DNA of 64,000 nt from Crocodylus rhombifer. Its lineage: Eukaryota > Chordata > Crocodylia > Crocodylidae. Both the position numbers and the translations under genes were made by a program. The notes under the pieces are model-generated. The model was given only the letters and a program-made list of their open reading frames with translations. It had not been told where the DNA came from and did not search any database. The first letter of the stretch is position 1; each line of letters begins with the position of its first letter. Where the stretch lies: positions 322,824-386,823 of the forward strand of contig JAVSML010024356.1 in assembly GCA_038503035.1 (NCBI GenBank). Direction: 5' to 3'. Below, piece by piece: positions 46,986 through 59,600 of this stretch.

Positions 46986-47736
46986 TAGGGCTGTCAGTTA
47001 ATCACAGTCAACTTACACAATTAACAAAAAAACAAATTAATGCATTCTTTTTCAGATCATGTTAATCATGCAAATCATTTTGACTAGTGGAATGGACCAG
47101 CTGGAACCCGTGCGCACAGCCCTGAACCCAGCCCATCCCAGACTTGCAGGCTGATGCAGAGCACCAGCAGCAAATGACAGTGGCTGGGTAGAAGTTGCTA
47201 CTCAGCATGGGGGAAAAGCAGCCCCTGCCCCTCACCACTGGTAGGCCATTCTTGCTGGAGCTATTCAGAGCCCACACCTGGGCTGCCCTGCAGCTCCTCT
47301 CAGCTGCTGTCACTGCCACCTTTGGGACACCCAGTGGGGCAGCAATGGCAGTGCAGAGGAGCTGCAGGGCAGCCCAGGCACAGGCTCTGGGAGGCTGCAG
47401 CAAGAAGGTCCAGCAGCGGTGAGGGGGAAGGGCTGTTTTTCCTTTGTGCTGAGCAGCAGTTTCTGCCTGGCCACAGCTCAGCATGGGCAAGTGAGTATGG
47501 AGCAAGTGCAGGGCAGGCTGGGGTCAGGGCTGTTTGCACGGGGTCCGGCTTGTCTGCTCTGGCTGGGGCTATGCACTGTTGGTGGTGGCAGGGAGGAGCT
47601 GTAGGGCGCAAGGGGTCTGGGCTGTTGGGGGATGGGTAGGGGGGTATTGACTATTGTTTAACTGTGATTAAAATTGTGAATTTTATTAATTTTGCAATTA
47701 ATTGTGATTAATTTTTAAAATAATTTGTCAGCCCTG
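46986..47736 (+). mobile_element. 750-bp hAT-like MITE with hairpin cargo
   Basis: Left 'AGGGCTGTCAGTTAATC' and right (reverse complement) 'AGGGCTGACAAATTA' are inverted termini, with subterminal 'gattaat' motifs on the right (gtgattaattttt). Flanks 'taaacata' and 'taaaacaa' match at 5 of 8. The AT-rich ends enclose a sharply different GC-rich block (about 47085-47640) whose centre is a palindrome. Opposite-strand ORFs 47062-47505 (minus) and 47195-47422 (plus) give similar peptides because of it. Confidence 0.75.
47175..47500. repeat. GC-rich palindrome inside the 47-kb MITE
   Basis: Arms of about 150 bp centred near 47337 pair: 'gggctgccctgcagctcctc' (about 47280) with 'gaggagctgcagggcagccc' (about 47357), and the 'gctactcagcatgggggaaa' side with 'tttttcctttgtgctgagca'. 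Comparable to the palindrome at 40310-40590, including the 'agcagcccctgcccctcacc' motif. Confidence 0.8.
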
Positions 47737-47934
47737 TAAAACAACATGAAATCACACACACACAAAACAATAGTCAGCTTGGAGAACTGCAAGGCAATTC
47801 AATAAGCTATGTTTAAAATAAGATGCCTACAAAGAAAATCCAAAGTCTACAAAAATAAGCTTGCACAAATAGTCTTGAACACTAATTGGTGGAATAACTA
47901 CTAACAAGACATACACCATGCCCCTGATTACTCA

Positions 47935-48150
47935 GGCAACAGTAGTTGTGTGTGCCAGGAATATCCAGAGGTCTAATCCCAGCTGCAAACTGCTATGTGA
48001 CATTGAGTAAAAGTGCTTTTGGCTTTACCACCAAAAATACTCATTTATTAATATTAATGCTACAGGGATATTGTAAAGATTTTGTTTTTATGTAGCACTT
48101 TGAAAATACAAAGGTTAAGTTGCTCCTATTATAAAGACAGTCTGCTGTTC
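47935..48150 (+). repeat. MIR/CORE-type SINE remnant
   Basis: 'gaggtctaatcccagctgca', 'ctatgtgacattgagtaaaa' and 'tacagggatattgtaaagat' occur in the order seen in MIR/LF-SINE-type elements, ending in a 'gtagcactttgaaaatac' tail. Confidence 0.6.
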
Positions 48151-48482
48151 AGACGAGATAAGTTTCATAGGTTAGGACACACTGGATGATATAGGTATAT
48201 ATTATTCTGGTGGTCTAAAACCTGATGTGAAGACCATAGTAAATGGTAATTCAGAGGTTTTGCTGGCCAGAAAAAGTTAAGCAATACATGCACAAAGGCA
48301 GAGATGTGTGACTGAGGACCTTATAAAACCTACAGGGACACATATTAGCAGCTCAGTTGTCTTCTTTCCCTTCCGTTCTATACCAAGCTGAGCTCAGCTA
48401 GTCCCAAGAACTATACTCTGATTTTGTCCTTACTTCAGCCTACTTTCTCAGTTAAAAAGCACGCAATGTCCAGAGTTTCAGG

Positions 48483-49177
48483 GGAATAGGTTGTAGCTGT
48501 GTTGGTCTAAGGACATAGGCAGATAAGGTTCTTTGGGTAAATCTGATAGCTTTTATTAGACCAACTCAAATAGTTGGAAAAATTCTTCTTTGCAAGCTTT
48601 CAAGTACAAATACCCTTTGCCAGGCTGAGAAAGCATTTGCAGTTGGCCTGGGCTATTCATTCCATCAAGATGCTTCCTCAGCCTGGCAAAGGGTATTTGT
48701 ATCCAAAAGCTTGCAAAGAAGATTTTTCCAACTACAGCAAAAAAGCTTTGTTATCTGGCACCCATGGGGAGTGGGGGGGAGGAGGGGTGTCAGATAAACA
48801 AATACGGCGGTTACCCGAGAAGCCCGAACAAGTGTCTTTGCCCGTTCGGGCCACCACCTCTTCTGCCGTGTCCGGTGTGCCACTGCCCCTCCCACTGCAG
48901 TGTGCCAAAGGGACAAAGAGGGGGCCCCCATGCAGGCTGCTATGCCTCAGACCATGGGGGCTCAGCAGCACAGGCTGCTTTTGCCCCGGGCCATGGGGGC
49001 TCGGTGAAACCAGAAGTACCAAGGCAGGTGCTTCTGGCTTCACTTTTACCTTACAAGCCAGCATGACTGTTAATAGAGCATGCAAGTTTGTAAGGTGCCA
49101 GATAACATGGCTTTTACTGCATTTGAGATGGTCTAATAAAAGAGATCAGATTTACCCAAAGAACCTGGTCTGAACTG
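48483..49177. repeat. Palindromic interspersed repeat interrupted by a Tigger-like element
   Basis: The left arm (48483-48628) carries 'tagctgtgttggtctaagga', 'ggttctttgggtaaatctga', 'tattagaccaactcaaatag' and 'ataccctttgccaggctgag'. The right side carries the inverse in two pieces: 48678-48734 (cagcctggcaaagggtattt ... ttttccaacta) and 49122-49172 (tttgagatggtctaataaaa ... gaacctggtctg). The two pieces are separated by the 385-bp insertion at 48735-49119. The 199-residue plus-strand ORF (48574-49173) crosses all of this and is not a gene. Confidence 0.85.
48735..49119. mobile_element. 385-bp Tigger/pogo-like MITE inserted at TA
   Basis: Left 'CAGCAAAAAAGCTTTGTTAT' and right (reverse complement) 'CAGTAAAAGCCATGTTATCT' are inverted termini, both continuing into CTGGCACC. 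TA precedes it (48733-48734) and CA, a decayed TA, follows it (49120-49121). Its removal restores the sequence expected from the intact opposite arm, which fixes the boundaries. The interior is GC-rich and non-coding. Confidence 0.85.
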
Positions 49178-49179
49178 GT

Positions 49180-52100
49180 CAGAAACATTAGGGACAATGA
49201 AGTTGCCTTTCAGAGTATTTCTGCAATGCTTGGATTATGAATAGTTTTGGGAAAGATGTAGTTAGACGCTTTGACTCTTGCTTAGTTAGATGCAAGAGCA
49301 AGAGACATCTAACTCTAGTTAGATGCAGGATATGACCATTTTGAAAGATGGTTCAAAATGGAGAAATAGTAGTGTAATATGCTGGAGAAATGTTGAAAAC
49401 CTGAAACATACTTTAAAAAAGACAGACCATTATTTTGTACAACAGCATACCTAACCTTAAAATTACTTTGAATGTTAAATAATGACCAGAGTCCATAGTC
49501 AAGCCAAGTTTCTCTTGTACAGCTGATAGTCCTTACTTCCTGGGGCTGAACATGTTTTATTTTCAGATCTAAATTTTTTTGGAATCTTATCTGCAAAATT
49601 AATTCAGAAAAAGATAAGAACCTGTTAGGGACTTGCAACTAACTAAAGACTCTTAAAAATAGTAAGGGCAAAAAACAATGCATTGAGTTTGGGGAGCTCC
49701 CTGTAGTCTAGCTGCATATTTTTGATTTAGGTTCAGTCTCATGTACCATCTTTAATAATGATTTAGGAGGTGTAATTAATACACTATTTAGTGTACCAAG
49801 GTAATACTAACCCAGAAGGTCCTGGGAATATTAGTGAGAACAGATAATACAACTATAGAAAAGGGTTGGAAAGAGAGGTAAGTAGTGAAAAAGATACTCT
49901 CATCTTGGAAAAAATGCAGAATAGATTGAATTTTATTAGTAGATATTTAGGACTGTGAATCCAAAAAGATGACGAAGCCAGTAGGGAAATACAAATTTCT
50001 TGAGCGAGGGACTAACATTAGAAGGATGGGGGCGAGAAGGGGAACGCAACAAGGTTACAGAAAAGACAACGTTAGCTAACTAAACCTGGGGGTGGGGGAG
50101 GGGGGGTTTGCGACACAGAGAGAAAGAAGATAGATGCACACAAACCCATATAATAGTCTGCAGTGGTGGGAGAAGTAGGTCAAAGAAAGTGTCACAGTAA
50201 GAAAGTACACAGTGAAAAAGAATAAAAAATATTTTCATTTGGAGGCTGAAATGAGGAAAGCAACTTGACAAAGTGGACCTACATGTAACAATGGACAACT
50301 TGGATGAGATGTTACAGCATGATATAGCAGCAAAAGGGTAAGCAGAAAGTGGAATATAATGTTGGAGGCACTTTGTAATAGAGCAAAGAGAGTATGTCTT
50401 CTACAGACCTAATAGACTGTACTTTGAATACTTCATTCAGTTTTGGGCATTTCACTTCCAGAGGACACAGAGAATCTGTAGCCAACTGCAGTGCAGTCAG
50501 GGATAGGAGCGGAAAGGAAATTTGAGATGCATGGGGTGGGGGGAACCCACTAAATTTGCAAAAAAAATTGGATTCCAATGTTAGCTTTCTCTCTAGGAAT
50601 GTTACTTAAAAACCAATGCAACTTGGAAGCATTGAATTGAAAACAATGCAGTGTAAAGGGTAGCAATGTGAAGATAAAGGGTAGAAAGTGATAGCGGAGT
50701 ACAAGCCTTGCATTTCTCATTCAAATCACATGGGTCAGGCATGATAAAGCCATTGCAGACAGCATATTTGGTGGTAAATTGAAAGTTAATTGCTGGTCTC
50801 TGTTCTGGTCCTAGGGATCAGGTCTCCATGGCAAGCTCCATGAGTGTCAACCTCCAACCTCTCTCAATTTCAGGGCCCACCTGCAAGCCCCTACTCCCTT
50901 CCTCATGCCAGGCATTCTGTATGTCCTTTACTTCCCCCTGACCCAATACCATTGTCTCCCATTCCAATTCATTTTCTTTCTTTCTGGGAAATAAGACCAC
51001 TTTTTCAACTCTATAGGGAGGAGGAGTCAGGAGAAGAGGAGTGTTATCCTGGGTGGGGTTAATGAATGTCAGTAACATTCCTTGTTTACAGGCAATTACC
51101 AACCTAGATGAAGCTGCCCCCGCTAACTGGATGCCAGGGTTTCTGAGCCCTCCGGTCTACCCTTTAATAAAACCAGACAATTTGGGCAGGAAGTAAAGCC
51201 AATGAGGTTCAGCTCAAAGATGCCTAGTAAAAAAAAAAAATCCCTGAAATTTTGGAATAGATGTAATGCAGAGTTCAAAAAGAGTCATGTTACATACAGA
51301 GAAATGCCAGCAAGATAAATATAGGGCTTCATTTGGCCTCTTTTTCCAAAAGTGTTGAGAACCACCCTGCTGACTTCACCTCTGGGTTTAGGTATGTAAT
51401 TTTAGGCAATCAGCTTTGACAACAGTGCTGTATATTCTCATTAAAATTAAAAAGGGTCAGGAGACAGAAAGGAAAGTCACATTCTAAGAAAGAAAAGCTG
51501 TAAATCATAGTGATTTACTCGTTTCTCTTTCTTTTATTACTCCTAGCACTCAATGCTTAACATTACTCAAAGCAGCAGTTCCTGCTCATTTCTGTGATGG
51601 ACAAGAAGGGGTATTTTGACTGAGCAAGACTTTTTCTAAGTCCATTTCTTCTGGTTTTAACCTTTCCTCTCCTCCATTTTCACCCACCCCAGCTCTCTCC
51701 ATCTGTTTTCTTAGCTATTTTTGTTGTCTTCTTCTACCTGATCCTTCTGATCTTTTTGGCTTCCCCCTTCATTCATACCTTGTTGCTAGCTCCATTCTCG
51801 TACCTCTTTTTCCTGGTGTCATCTTGCTTCTTTTAAATCTACCCTTTGTCTCCTTTCTCAGCTCTTCGCTCTGTTTCTTAGTTCTTACTGTTGTTCTCAG
51901 CCCTCTCCCATTCAACCTCACTGGTTCTGAGACCGTACCTTGGTGCTCAGGAGTGAGTCAGACTCTTTCCAATCACCCAGCTTATTCCCCCAGGCTCTAG
52001 GTAGCAGGGCTGTTTGACCTGGTGATACATATCCAGATCTATTTTTAAAAGCAAGTATGAACCCCAAATTGTGACAAATGAATGACTAAAGCTCCAATAC

Positions 52101-52980
52101 TGTGAACAACAGTGGAGAAAGATGAAAAGATCTCAAGTGATCCCAAAGGTCCCAAGTGTAGAAAGATCCCTGTATGTGGAATAGGAAAAGACCACAGCTC
52201 TGTCCCCCTTTATCTGCTCCCCAGCCTCCAATGCACTGCTTCACATCATCTTACTGTCACTAAAGCCTATGAAAAAACACTGTGGTTTTGTTGTCAGAAA
52301 ATTAACCCGAAAAAGTAACATCTTTGAAGGTGAGGGTGGGGTGGGGGTTATTTTGCCACGATATTAACATTAAATGACATTCAATTTAAATCCTCGTGAG
52401 ATTGCTTTCTTAACTGTCAATGCTGTGGATGTACCCCTAGTATTTAAAAATCAGGTTACATATCTGCTTTATGTATCACTACCAAAGGAAACATTCTGGA
52501 ATCACCACTTCGCTGACCTCTCCTTTCTGCATCACCAAAGAGTTAAGTACTTTTCCACAGCTATATTGACTTTTACTTCATGTCAGTAGTGCAAAGTGTG
52601 CTTTTGTCAGTAAATTGAGCATATACGAGTCAGAAAAAGCTGCTTCCTGGAACTCCCCATGTTATGCTTTTATAGCCATTTTTCTGACTATAACTGCATG
52701 TACATATTTAAGTACATGTTTCAGGAAAACTTCAGAGCAACTAGATAACTTGACTCCTTTGGTTAATGCTTTATGCTTTTCTTCCGAGTTCTCTCTGTCA
52801 CTAGCCCAGCTTCCTTGACCCCCCCGCCCTCTCGTGGCACTGAATGCTGCCTGATCACATGGCCACAATTCAGAATGAGACCAAATGACGCAGAAAACTA
52901 AATTTGAACTTTAACCTCACCTCTTTCCCACAATTATTTCCCCCCTCCCCCCCCTGTCCCTGTCAGCAAAAATTTGCAAA
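49180..52980. other. AT-rich intergenic DNA
   Basis: No element with defined ends. A run of A is at 51228-51240 and a pyrimidine-rich stretch at 51640-51900. ORFs are short and without domains. Confidence 0.4.
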
Positions 52981-53013
52981 GCGTTAGGTAAAAGTGGATT
53001 TCTTTTCCCTTTT

Positions 53014-53112
53014 CTTGGCAGAACTGTGCAACTTCAAAAATAAAACAACAAAATGCAAATATGGCATGTCTCATTTGACATAAACAGTTTTCTTTTGCAC
53101 AGTTCTGCCAAG
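53014..53112. repeat. 99-bp hairpin with perfect 18-bp terminal stem
   Basis: CTTGGCAGAACTGTGCAA at 53014-53031 is repeated as an exact inverted copy at 53095-53112. Pairing continues inward imperfectly (caaaaataaaac against gttttctttt) and ends in an ATGTC/GACAT stem near the tip. The loop side contains the octamer ATGCAAAT (53053-53060). It could be a small MITE, a structured RNA (pre-miRNA-sized) or a regulatory palindrome. No target duplication is visible. Confidence 0.8.
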
Positions 53113-53114
53113 CA

Positions 53115-56100
53115 TATTATCTGCGACTAAAAGTAGAGCATTTTGAATGAGGGGCAGAAATAGAAATGGAGGGGTGGGGACTGCTTGCTCAGAAGAGCCT
53201 TTTGTCCGGCGATACTGTGACTAAAGATAATCTTTGTTTATCTTGTATGTTTAACTTGTGTCTTGTATATCCAAAGTGTTGGAAAAAATGTGGAATTACA
53301 AGTGAGTGACTGAACAAACCAATAAGGCAGGGTATAATTTCTAGGCATGGTGAAGGCAGGAAAAACAAACTCAGCAGTTATTATAACTTATATTTTCACT
53401 GTAATCTCTCCCAGACTTCTGGTATGATAATTTCACAATTAAAGTATACTTTGACTAACAATTTTACAGCAGAGTGAAACAAAATTATGTTACATTACTC
53501 ATGCAGACAACCATGGCTGAAATGTTTCCTTGCTACTGGAGTACACAGTTTAATGATAAAACTTCAGGGGGGAAAAAAAGAATTGGCAAGTTCAAGGCTG
53601 CAGAAAACTGAGAAGGATTTAAGTATTTAGTGTCACCCAATCAGTGAAATATGATTAATGAAGCTTGAGGAGTATACTGCTTTTTAGTCTACAAAGTAGG
53701 GTGGGCATATGGGGGAACATTTTTGGGCTCTTTAATGATAAAAGACAGCAAAATTCTGCACAGCTAAACTACATGTTATATCACAGTTGCTTATTTCTCT
53801 TCCATGTGATTAGAGCCTCCCATTTCCCTCATTACAGGCTTGATATTATTGAAGCAAAGCCAACAGCAAGTTAGCAAGCCAGCAGGGGAGCAAATTGATT
53901 ATACAGTTAGCTGTAGAAAAACTGAAATTCTTTATTAAGGGGAAATGAAATACAGTTAATTTATGCTTCAGCTGAACCCTTCCCACACCACACTTACTCT
54001 GCTGGTACTCAGAATTTTTTCTGAAGCTACCAGACAGCCAAGATACTTTACTGATTTAAAAATAAGGCAGGCTTTGAGATTTTATTTTTTTAAAAGGAGT
54101 TTTCCATTAACAATTACTGTAGCTCATGCTTGATACAGGACAACAGCACAAAAACAGCCCAAAAAGAAGTGCAGGAAACATTTCGCTTATGTAAACTGAA
54201 AATCTTTGCCTTCTATTTTTAAATGGTATTATGGAGGCACCAGTTGCGGCTCTATGATTAAGGGTAATTTGAATTTTCCAGTTAAAGTAGGGATTTCATT
54301 TTGGTTATATATGAAAAGCATAGTGTATTTTCCCCTAAATTGAGGTGCTTATTTTTTGAGGATGGAATTTGTTTCTAAAAATTTACAAACGACTCTGGTA
54401 AGTAGCATACAAGTTAACATTTGCTTTTAAAATGAGCCATTTAAGAAAAGTAGTACCCAGCAACGGAGGCCTGCCTTGTCACTAATGACATCAGAATAAA
54501 GCAGACTTTTAAAATTTTCCAGAAAATGTAAACTATCTGAAAGCTCGTGCAGAGACTGCATTTAAAGATCAATAATACTAAAATCTCACCTAATTCTTCA
54601 AAATTGAAGTGCTGTTCTTTAGCAGAAAATGACATTCATCTCTAAAGAATACCAGTGAGCAAGGCCCCATTTCAAAATGGCATCTATCTTTATCTTATTG
54701 TTCTCAACAAAAGGGCAGCCTGTGGCTTCAGTTCACAAACATGGTCACTACTGCCTTTGTTAACTACTTTCTAATACTCCTTTTCATCCTGACAGTAGTA
54801 AGAACACATCATCCTCTGCAGGCATTTTGGGCCTCCAGCCTACTTGGAATAATGGAAAATAGTAGCCTTTTTGAAGCATAGCATCTTACATGAGAAACAG
54901 GTTTTCAGTAGATACACTGCGAGTATGACAGTGGTGACCTGAAAAAAAGAGACACTTTGCCTGAAAGCTTGTCTGACCTCTCTCCCACCTGTACAGTCGG
55001 TCCAATAAAATATATATATATATTTTTTTTATCAAAAAGTCTTGGTTCTCACATTTCCTGGACCATCATAGTTACAACAATGCTCCAACCCTACTGTCTT
55101 ACCTGATGACAGCCTGTGACTCCAGTCACACTGAGAGCCATTCTTAATTATCTGGCTTTGCAGTGACATGACTAGGAAGAAAAAAAAATCTATTTAATCT
55201 AGCCTGGTCTCTCAAAAACTGAAGTACTTTATTTAGTCAGAAATATATGGTCATGGCAGGGGGCAAAATTAGTTGCTCAAGTGTCCTCACTGGACTTTCC
55301 ATAATTTAGACACATTTGGATTTGTGGATTAACCTTAACTCTGATTTTCCTGGATTTTTGCTGCTTGGGTTTGAGAAAACTGCAACATCCATGTGGTGCA
55401 TTTTGCCCTATATTGCCAATATGTACTCTCAAGTGTAATCCCATCTTTCCTTGATATTTAGTGTTTTACTAGTCCTTCAGAACGAGCAAAACCATTTAAA
55501 GGGTTAGTAAAGATGCAATGGAACCTCCTGGTAAATACGCACAAACTAGTGAGAAATATAAGCAGCAGAACCACTACTAACTTTGGAATATCTAGTAAAA
55601 GAGACTGGTTGTCTAATTCTCCACATATAGTGCAATTGGTCCAGGAAAAGAATAGAAAATGATCTGAAGGAATGCTTGTATATTAAAATGCTTATTGTGC
55701 AGAATGGTAGATTATCAAGAAAAAGATGAGCTCTGACATATATTTTGCCTGCATAATGGACTTTAAAAAAAATAAGTATACCACTTAAATGATATGGGTC
55801 AGGAGAAAAATCATTTAAAGGACACTGCCAAGGCACAGTGACATAATATAATATATAGGTGTATTTTAATTTTTTTGGGTCCACAATCACTCTGGGCATT
55901 TCTGAGTAAAAGTTCATCAGTTGTGGTGGTTACCTCCTTATGTCAGTGATGAATTTGGTCTTTTAGCTGGACAAATACAAAACTATCTTTAAAAGGGAAG
56001 AAAAGCATTTATTGGATTACATTTTATCTTTTCATATATACTTAAGTATATAATGTGTGCACACATACTGATAATGGGAGAATTCCTACTAGGGAAAAGT

Positions 56101-56195
56101 GAATAAACAAGCCTATAGTATGCATGCACTCATTCATATTTCATACATACAGACTATTTTCAGTTCAAGACAATAATTCTTAAAATAAATGATAA
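53115..56195. other. AT-rich intergenic DNA with one old repeat
   Basis: Contains the repeat fragment at 54950-55085. Otherwise only short chance ORFs (the longest is 123 residues at 55546-55917 minus, without a domain). Confidence 0.4.
54950..55085 (-). repeat. Fragment of a 'gaaagcttgt ... ggtccaataaaa' interspersed repeat
   Basis: 'gcctgaaagcttgtctgacc', 'cagtcggtccaataaaatat' and 'cctggaccatcatagttaca' follow the known order of a common amniote repeat related to the 48.5-kb family. A short (TA)n lies in it at 55010-55022. Confidence 0.5.
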
Positions 56196-56202
56196 AACCA
56201 TA

Positions 56203-56660
56203 GTTTCATAGTTGGTAGGGTCAGAAGGGACCTGAGCAGATTATCTAGTCCGACCCCCTGCCATGGCAGGAAAGAGTACTGGGGTCAAACGACCCCAGCA
56301 AGATGTACATCCAGGGTAAGAGCCAGCACCACTTCGCTTGGAAATTGGTTCCAGATCCTAGTTGCCCTGACAGTGAAGTAGCGCCTCCTGATGTCTAGTC
56401 TGAATCTACCCTCTGCCAGCTTGTGACCGTTATTCCTAATTACTAAGTAGTGCTTGGGGGGACAGGGACTCCCCCAGTGCCTGAGGTCCCCCCTGACAAG
56501 TCTGTGAACGGCCACTAGATCCCCCCTCAGCCTTCTCTTGTGGAGGCTGAACAGGTTCAGGTCCCTTAGCCTCTCCTCATAGGGCCTGCCCTGCTGCCCC
56601 CTGATCATGCGAGTAGCCCTCCTCTGGACCCTCTCTGTGTTGTCCACATCGCTCCTGAAA
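56203..56660 (-). mobile_element. CR1 LINE, 5'-truncated 3' end
   Basis: The 3' terminus 'tagtttcatagttggtaggg' on plus is almost identical to the 35-kb copy. About 457 bp remain, covering the C-terminal ORF2 residues (NTERVQRRATRMIRG, RPYEERLRDLNLFSLHKRRL) in a 120-residue frame at 56285-56647 and the 3' UTR. It is better preserved than the 35-kb copy in this part and serves as its reference for locating the insertion there. Confidence 0.9.
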
Positions 56661-59600
56661 TGAACTTTCCCTGTTTATGTATTATTTGCAATAGTATTTG
56701 AGTGACATTTTCAAGGTGAATGTTTTAAAAAAATATTAATCTTTAGGCACAGGTGTAAAAAAAAAAAGGCTTTGGATTCTTTCCTCTGGTCTCACAGGTC
56801 TAACTAACTTAACTACAGCCTCCCCTCTTCTTTTATTACTTTTGGAAAAAAAGGTCTCATGCCATTTTTCTTAACAGTTGACCTCCTAGTCTTGCTGCCT
56901 GCATCAGATTCTAATCTAGGTAACTGCTTTCCATGTCCATATGATTTCCTTCCAGTTCATTATTGGATACTGAACTCTCCACTTCCCGTTCTAATCTGTT
57001 CCATAATCAAGTTGTGAAAAGAGAATTTAGCACTCCCCACCAGAACTGGCTGTAATCCAATAATGAACAGAGTAACTCATCTGTTGGAAAGTTTGATATC
57101 AAATAAAATTATGAAATACATCAAGGTTTCTATGATCTTTTTCTGTTTCAATGGGACATCTCAAAAAAGCAAAGTAATGTTGACACAGGAAATAATAGAA
57201 CTGATAGACTAACTGGGAAAGCTAGCCCCCTTGTTGATAGAATGCTGTTTCTTCCAAAAACCTGCTCCTTCTGCTCAAGTGCATGCTCTCACCTTAAGTA
57301 CACAAACCAACTATTTTCTGATCTACTTAGTTCTTCCCTCTTCAGTCTATCCAAAACACTGTGGTTATAATAGCCTTTTCCTTGGAAGTCACTGTTCCTT
57401 GAGATTCTCTTTTTTTCACTTCCTGTCTATTTTCAAATTCAGCTTGAATTTCTTGTCCTCATCTTCAAAAACTTTTTATACCTCATAGTTAATATCCTCC
57501 TACTCTTTCTTTCATCATACCACTTTTCCATACCTTTCTTAATGCTCCTTTGTCTCCTCCAAACACTTCTATTCATTGTGTCATGTCAATAGTTCAATAC
57601 TCTATCCAGTTTGCTACTTTACATTCTTACCAGTTTTAGTACTTCTGAAAAAGCCCTACTTTATTTTAGACTTTAAAAGAAAGTATTTTTTCTCAAAAGA
57701 CTTTTTGTGAGCCTTCTAGGAATGTAGTCATGGTCCAATGCTTGTATTTTAAGTGCTTCCTAAAAGACAAGTTTTAAAAAATTAACAAGCACACACAAAG
57801 CAAAACAATTCAGATGATCAGCTTTTTGTGAATACCAGCTCCCAGCCAAGAACCCCATTTCCTTCCTTTGACCTGAAACTGAAATCACCCTCTTATCATT
57901 ATGGTTGGCCAGTATTCACTAGGCATCACATATTCTGCCTTCCTTCATTGCATTGTCTAATACAGATTGTAAGGGCAAAGACTGTGTCATCACAGAGATC
58001 TGTAAAGCAATGCATCAAGCATATCAATGGCATTGTGTGCCTGATGGATAATTATGAATGCTGATCGTATCCTCCTTTCCCTCCCTGTCGCCTCTGCCCT
58101 CATTAGAAGAATGAAAGCAACAACACATTTTCTGTAACAGAACCAAAGCTACAAAAGATTCAGAATTCCTGATGTGCGGACGCTACAGGAAAGGTCTTTT
58201 GTATTCTTAGAAAAAGCCAGGAGGCAGTCATGCTATGATCAAATGTTAGATTCTTATACACAGACTTAAAAGAAACAGCCATTCTCTAAGAAACTGAATT
58301 ATAGCTAAAATTAAGGAACATGTATAATAATTAGCCATGACTACATTACTGAGAGACTACAAAAATTAGTCTCTCTGACAAAAGGATTTTTGAGAATGCT
58401 GCGCTCCTTCAGCTATAGCAAAAACAATTGAACCGCTGAAGTCCCTTCTGATTTAGAACACACTTCTTTTTGCATTATTTGGGAAACACCCATCAGTGGG
58501 TTTCAACATTTCGGTTAAGGTGGCTGTCACATATGCACAGAGCTTTGTTCAGGGCAAAAGACAATTTTGTAGACTCAGATTCTTGTTATAACTTAGATCA
58601 AACACTCAATAAAACCTACTGCAGTGGCCAACTCTAGCCTACTCAGATGCTTAGCTTTTACTGAATTCTACAGCCCAGCCTAAGCTCTGCAGCCTGCTTG
58701 CCACAGGGAAATTTCTCATCAAAACTGTTGATTTCTGCTTGTTGTATAATCCAGTGAAGCCAAGATACAAAAAGAGAGACTAGCAAGCATAATATAACTG
58801 AAATTAATAACTCTTGTCTCTCTTGTAGGAAGAAAGCTACTGGCTTAGTCTCACAAGGTATCATAGACATTATTTCATAGACGTTAGGGCTGGAAGGGAC
58901 CTCGGGAGATCATCGAGTCCAGCCCCCATCAAACAGCAAACTCAACAGAGATGAGTCTATTGTTCTGAAATTATGTTTAAAAGTAACAGTACAGTATTCT
59001 GGCTTCATTGTTCCTCTAAACTACACAGAAAAGGAATGCCTTTGATACTGAAGTAATAGCCTCCTTATCATTATTCTCTTCATTTATTTACATCTGCCCT
59101 CATTTATTTCCATCCATACAACCTCACTGAAGCTCACATTGCACAAATGATAGAAGTCAGTATTGGACAAGTTAAAGAAAAGAGAACATGCACAAGATGG
59201 TAATCAGTGTGGCATCATCTTATTGAGGGAGACTATGGTTAATTCCCAACATTCAAAAACATAGGCAATTTCCTATGTACAGCTGAAAAAGCAATGACCT
59301 GTTCCATTCGAGAATGTTCTGCTCATTTAATGGATGGCAAGTGTTCAGAGCAGTTCTACAATCAACACCAGTATGTGGCAACTGACCCAGGGCAAATATT
59401 GTTCAGCTTTCTCCCAGGAAAAATGTATATATCTCAACAGTTGGGTAAAAATCATGGGCTTACACATTTTATAACATACAATCAGCACCTTAATTATGGT
59501 TTATTTAAATGCTATTCTGGTGGTTGATGTCCAGGAATATAGGCTGAGATGCCTATTGAGGGCCCTGAAAATTATTAGAAGTTGATATTTTTTCATTCAA

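Noticed and set aside
48574..49173. 199-residue plus-strand ORF
   Set aside because: It runs through a palindromic repeat and a Tigger-like insertion, so it is a composite of two mobile elements.
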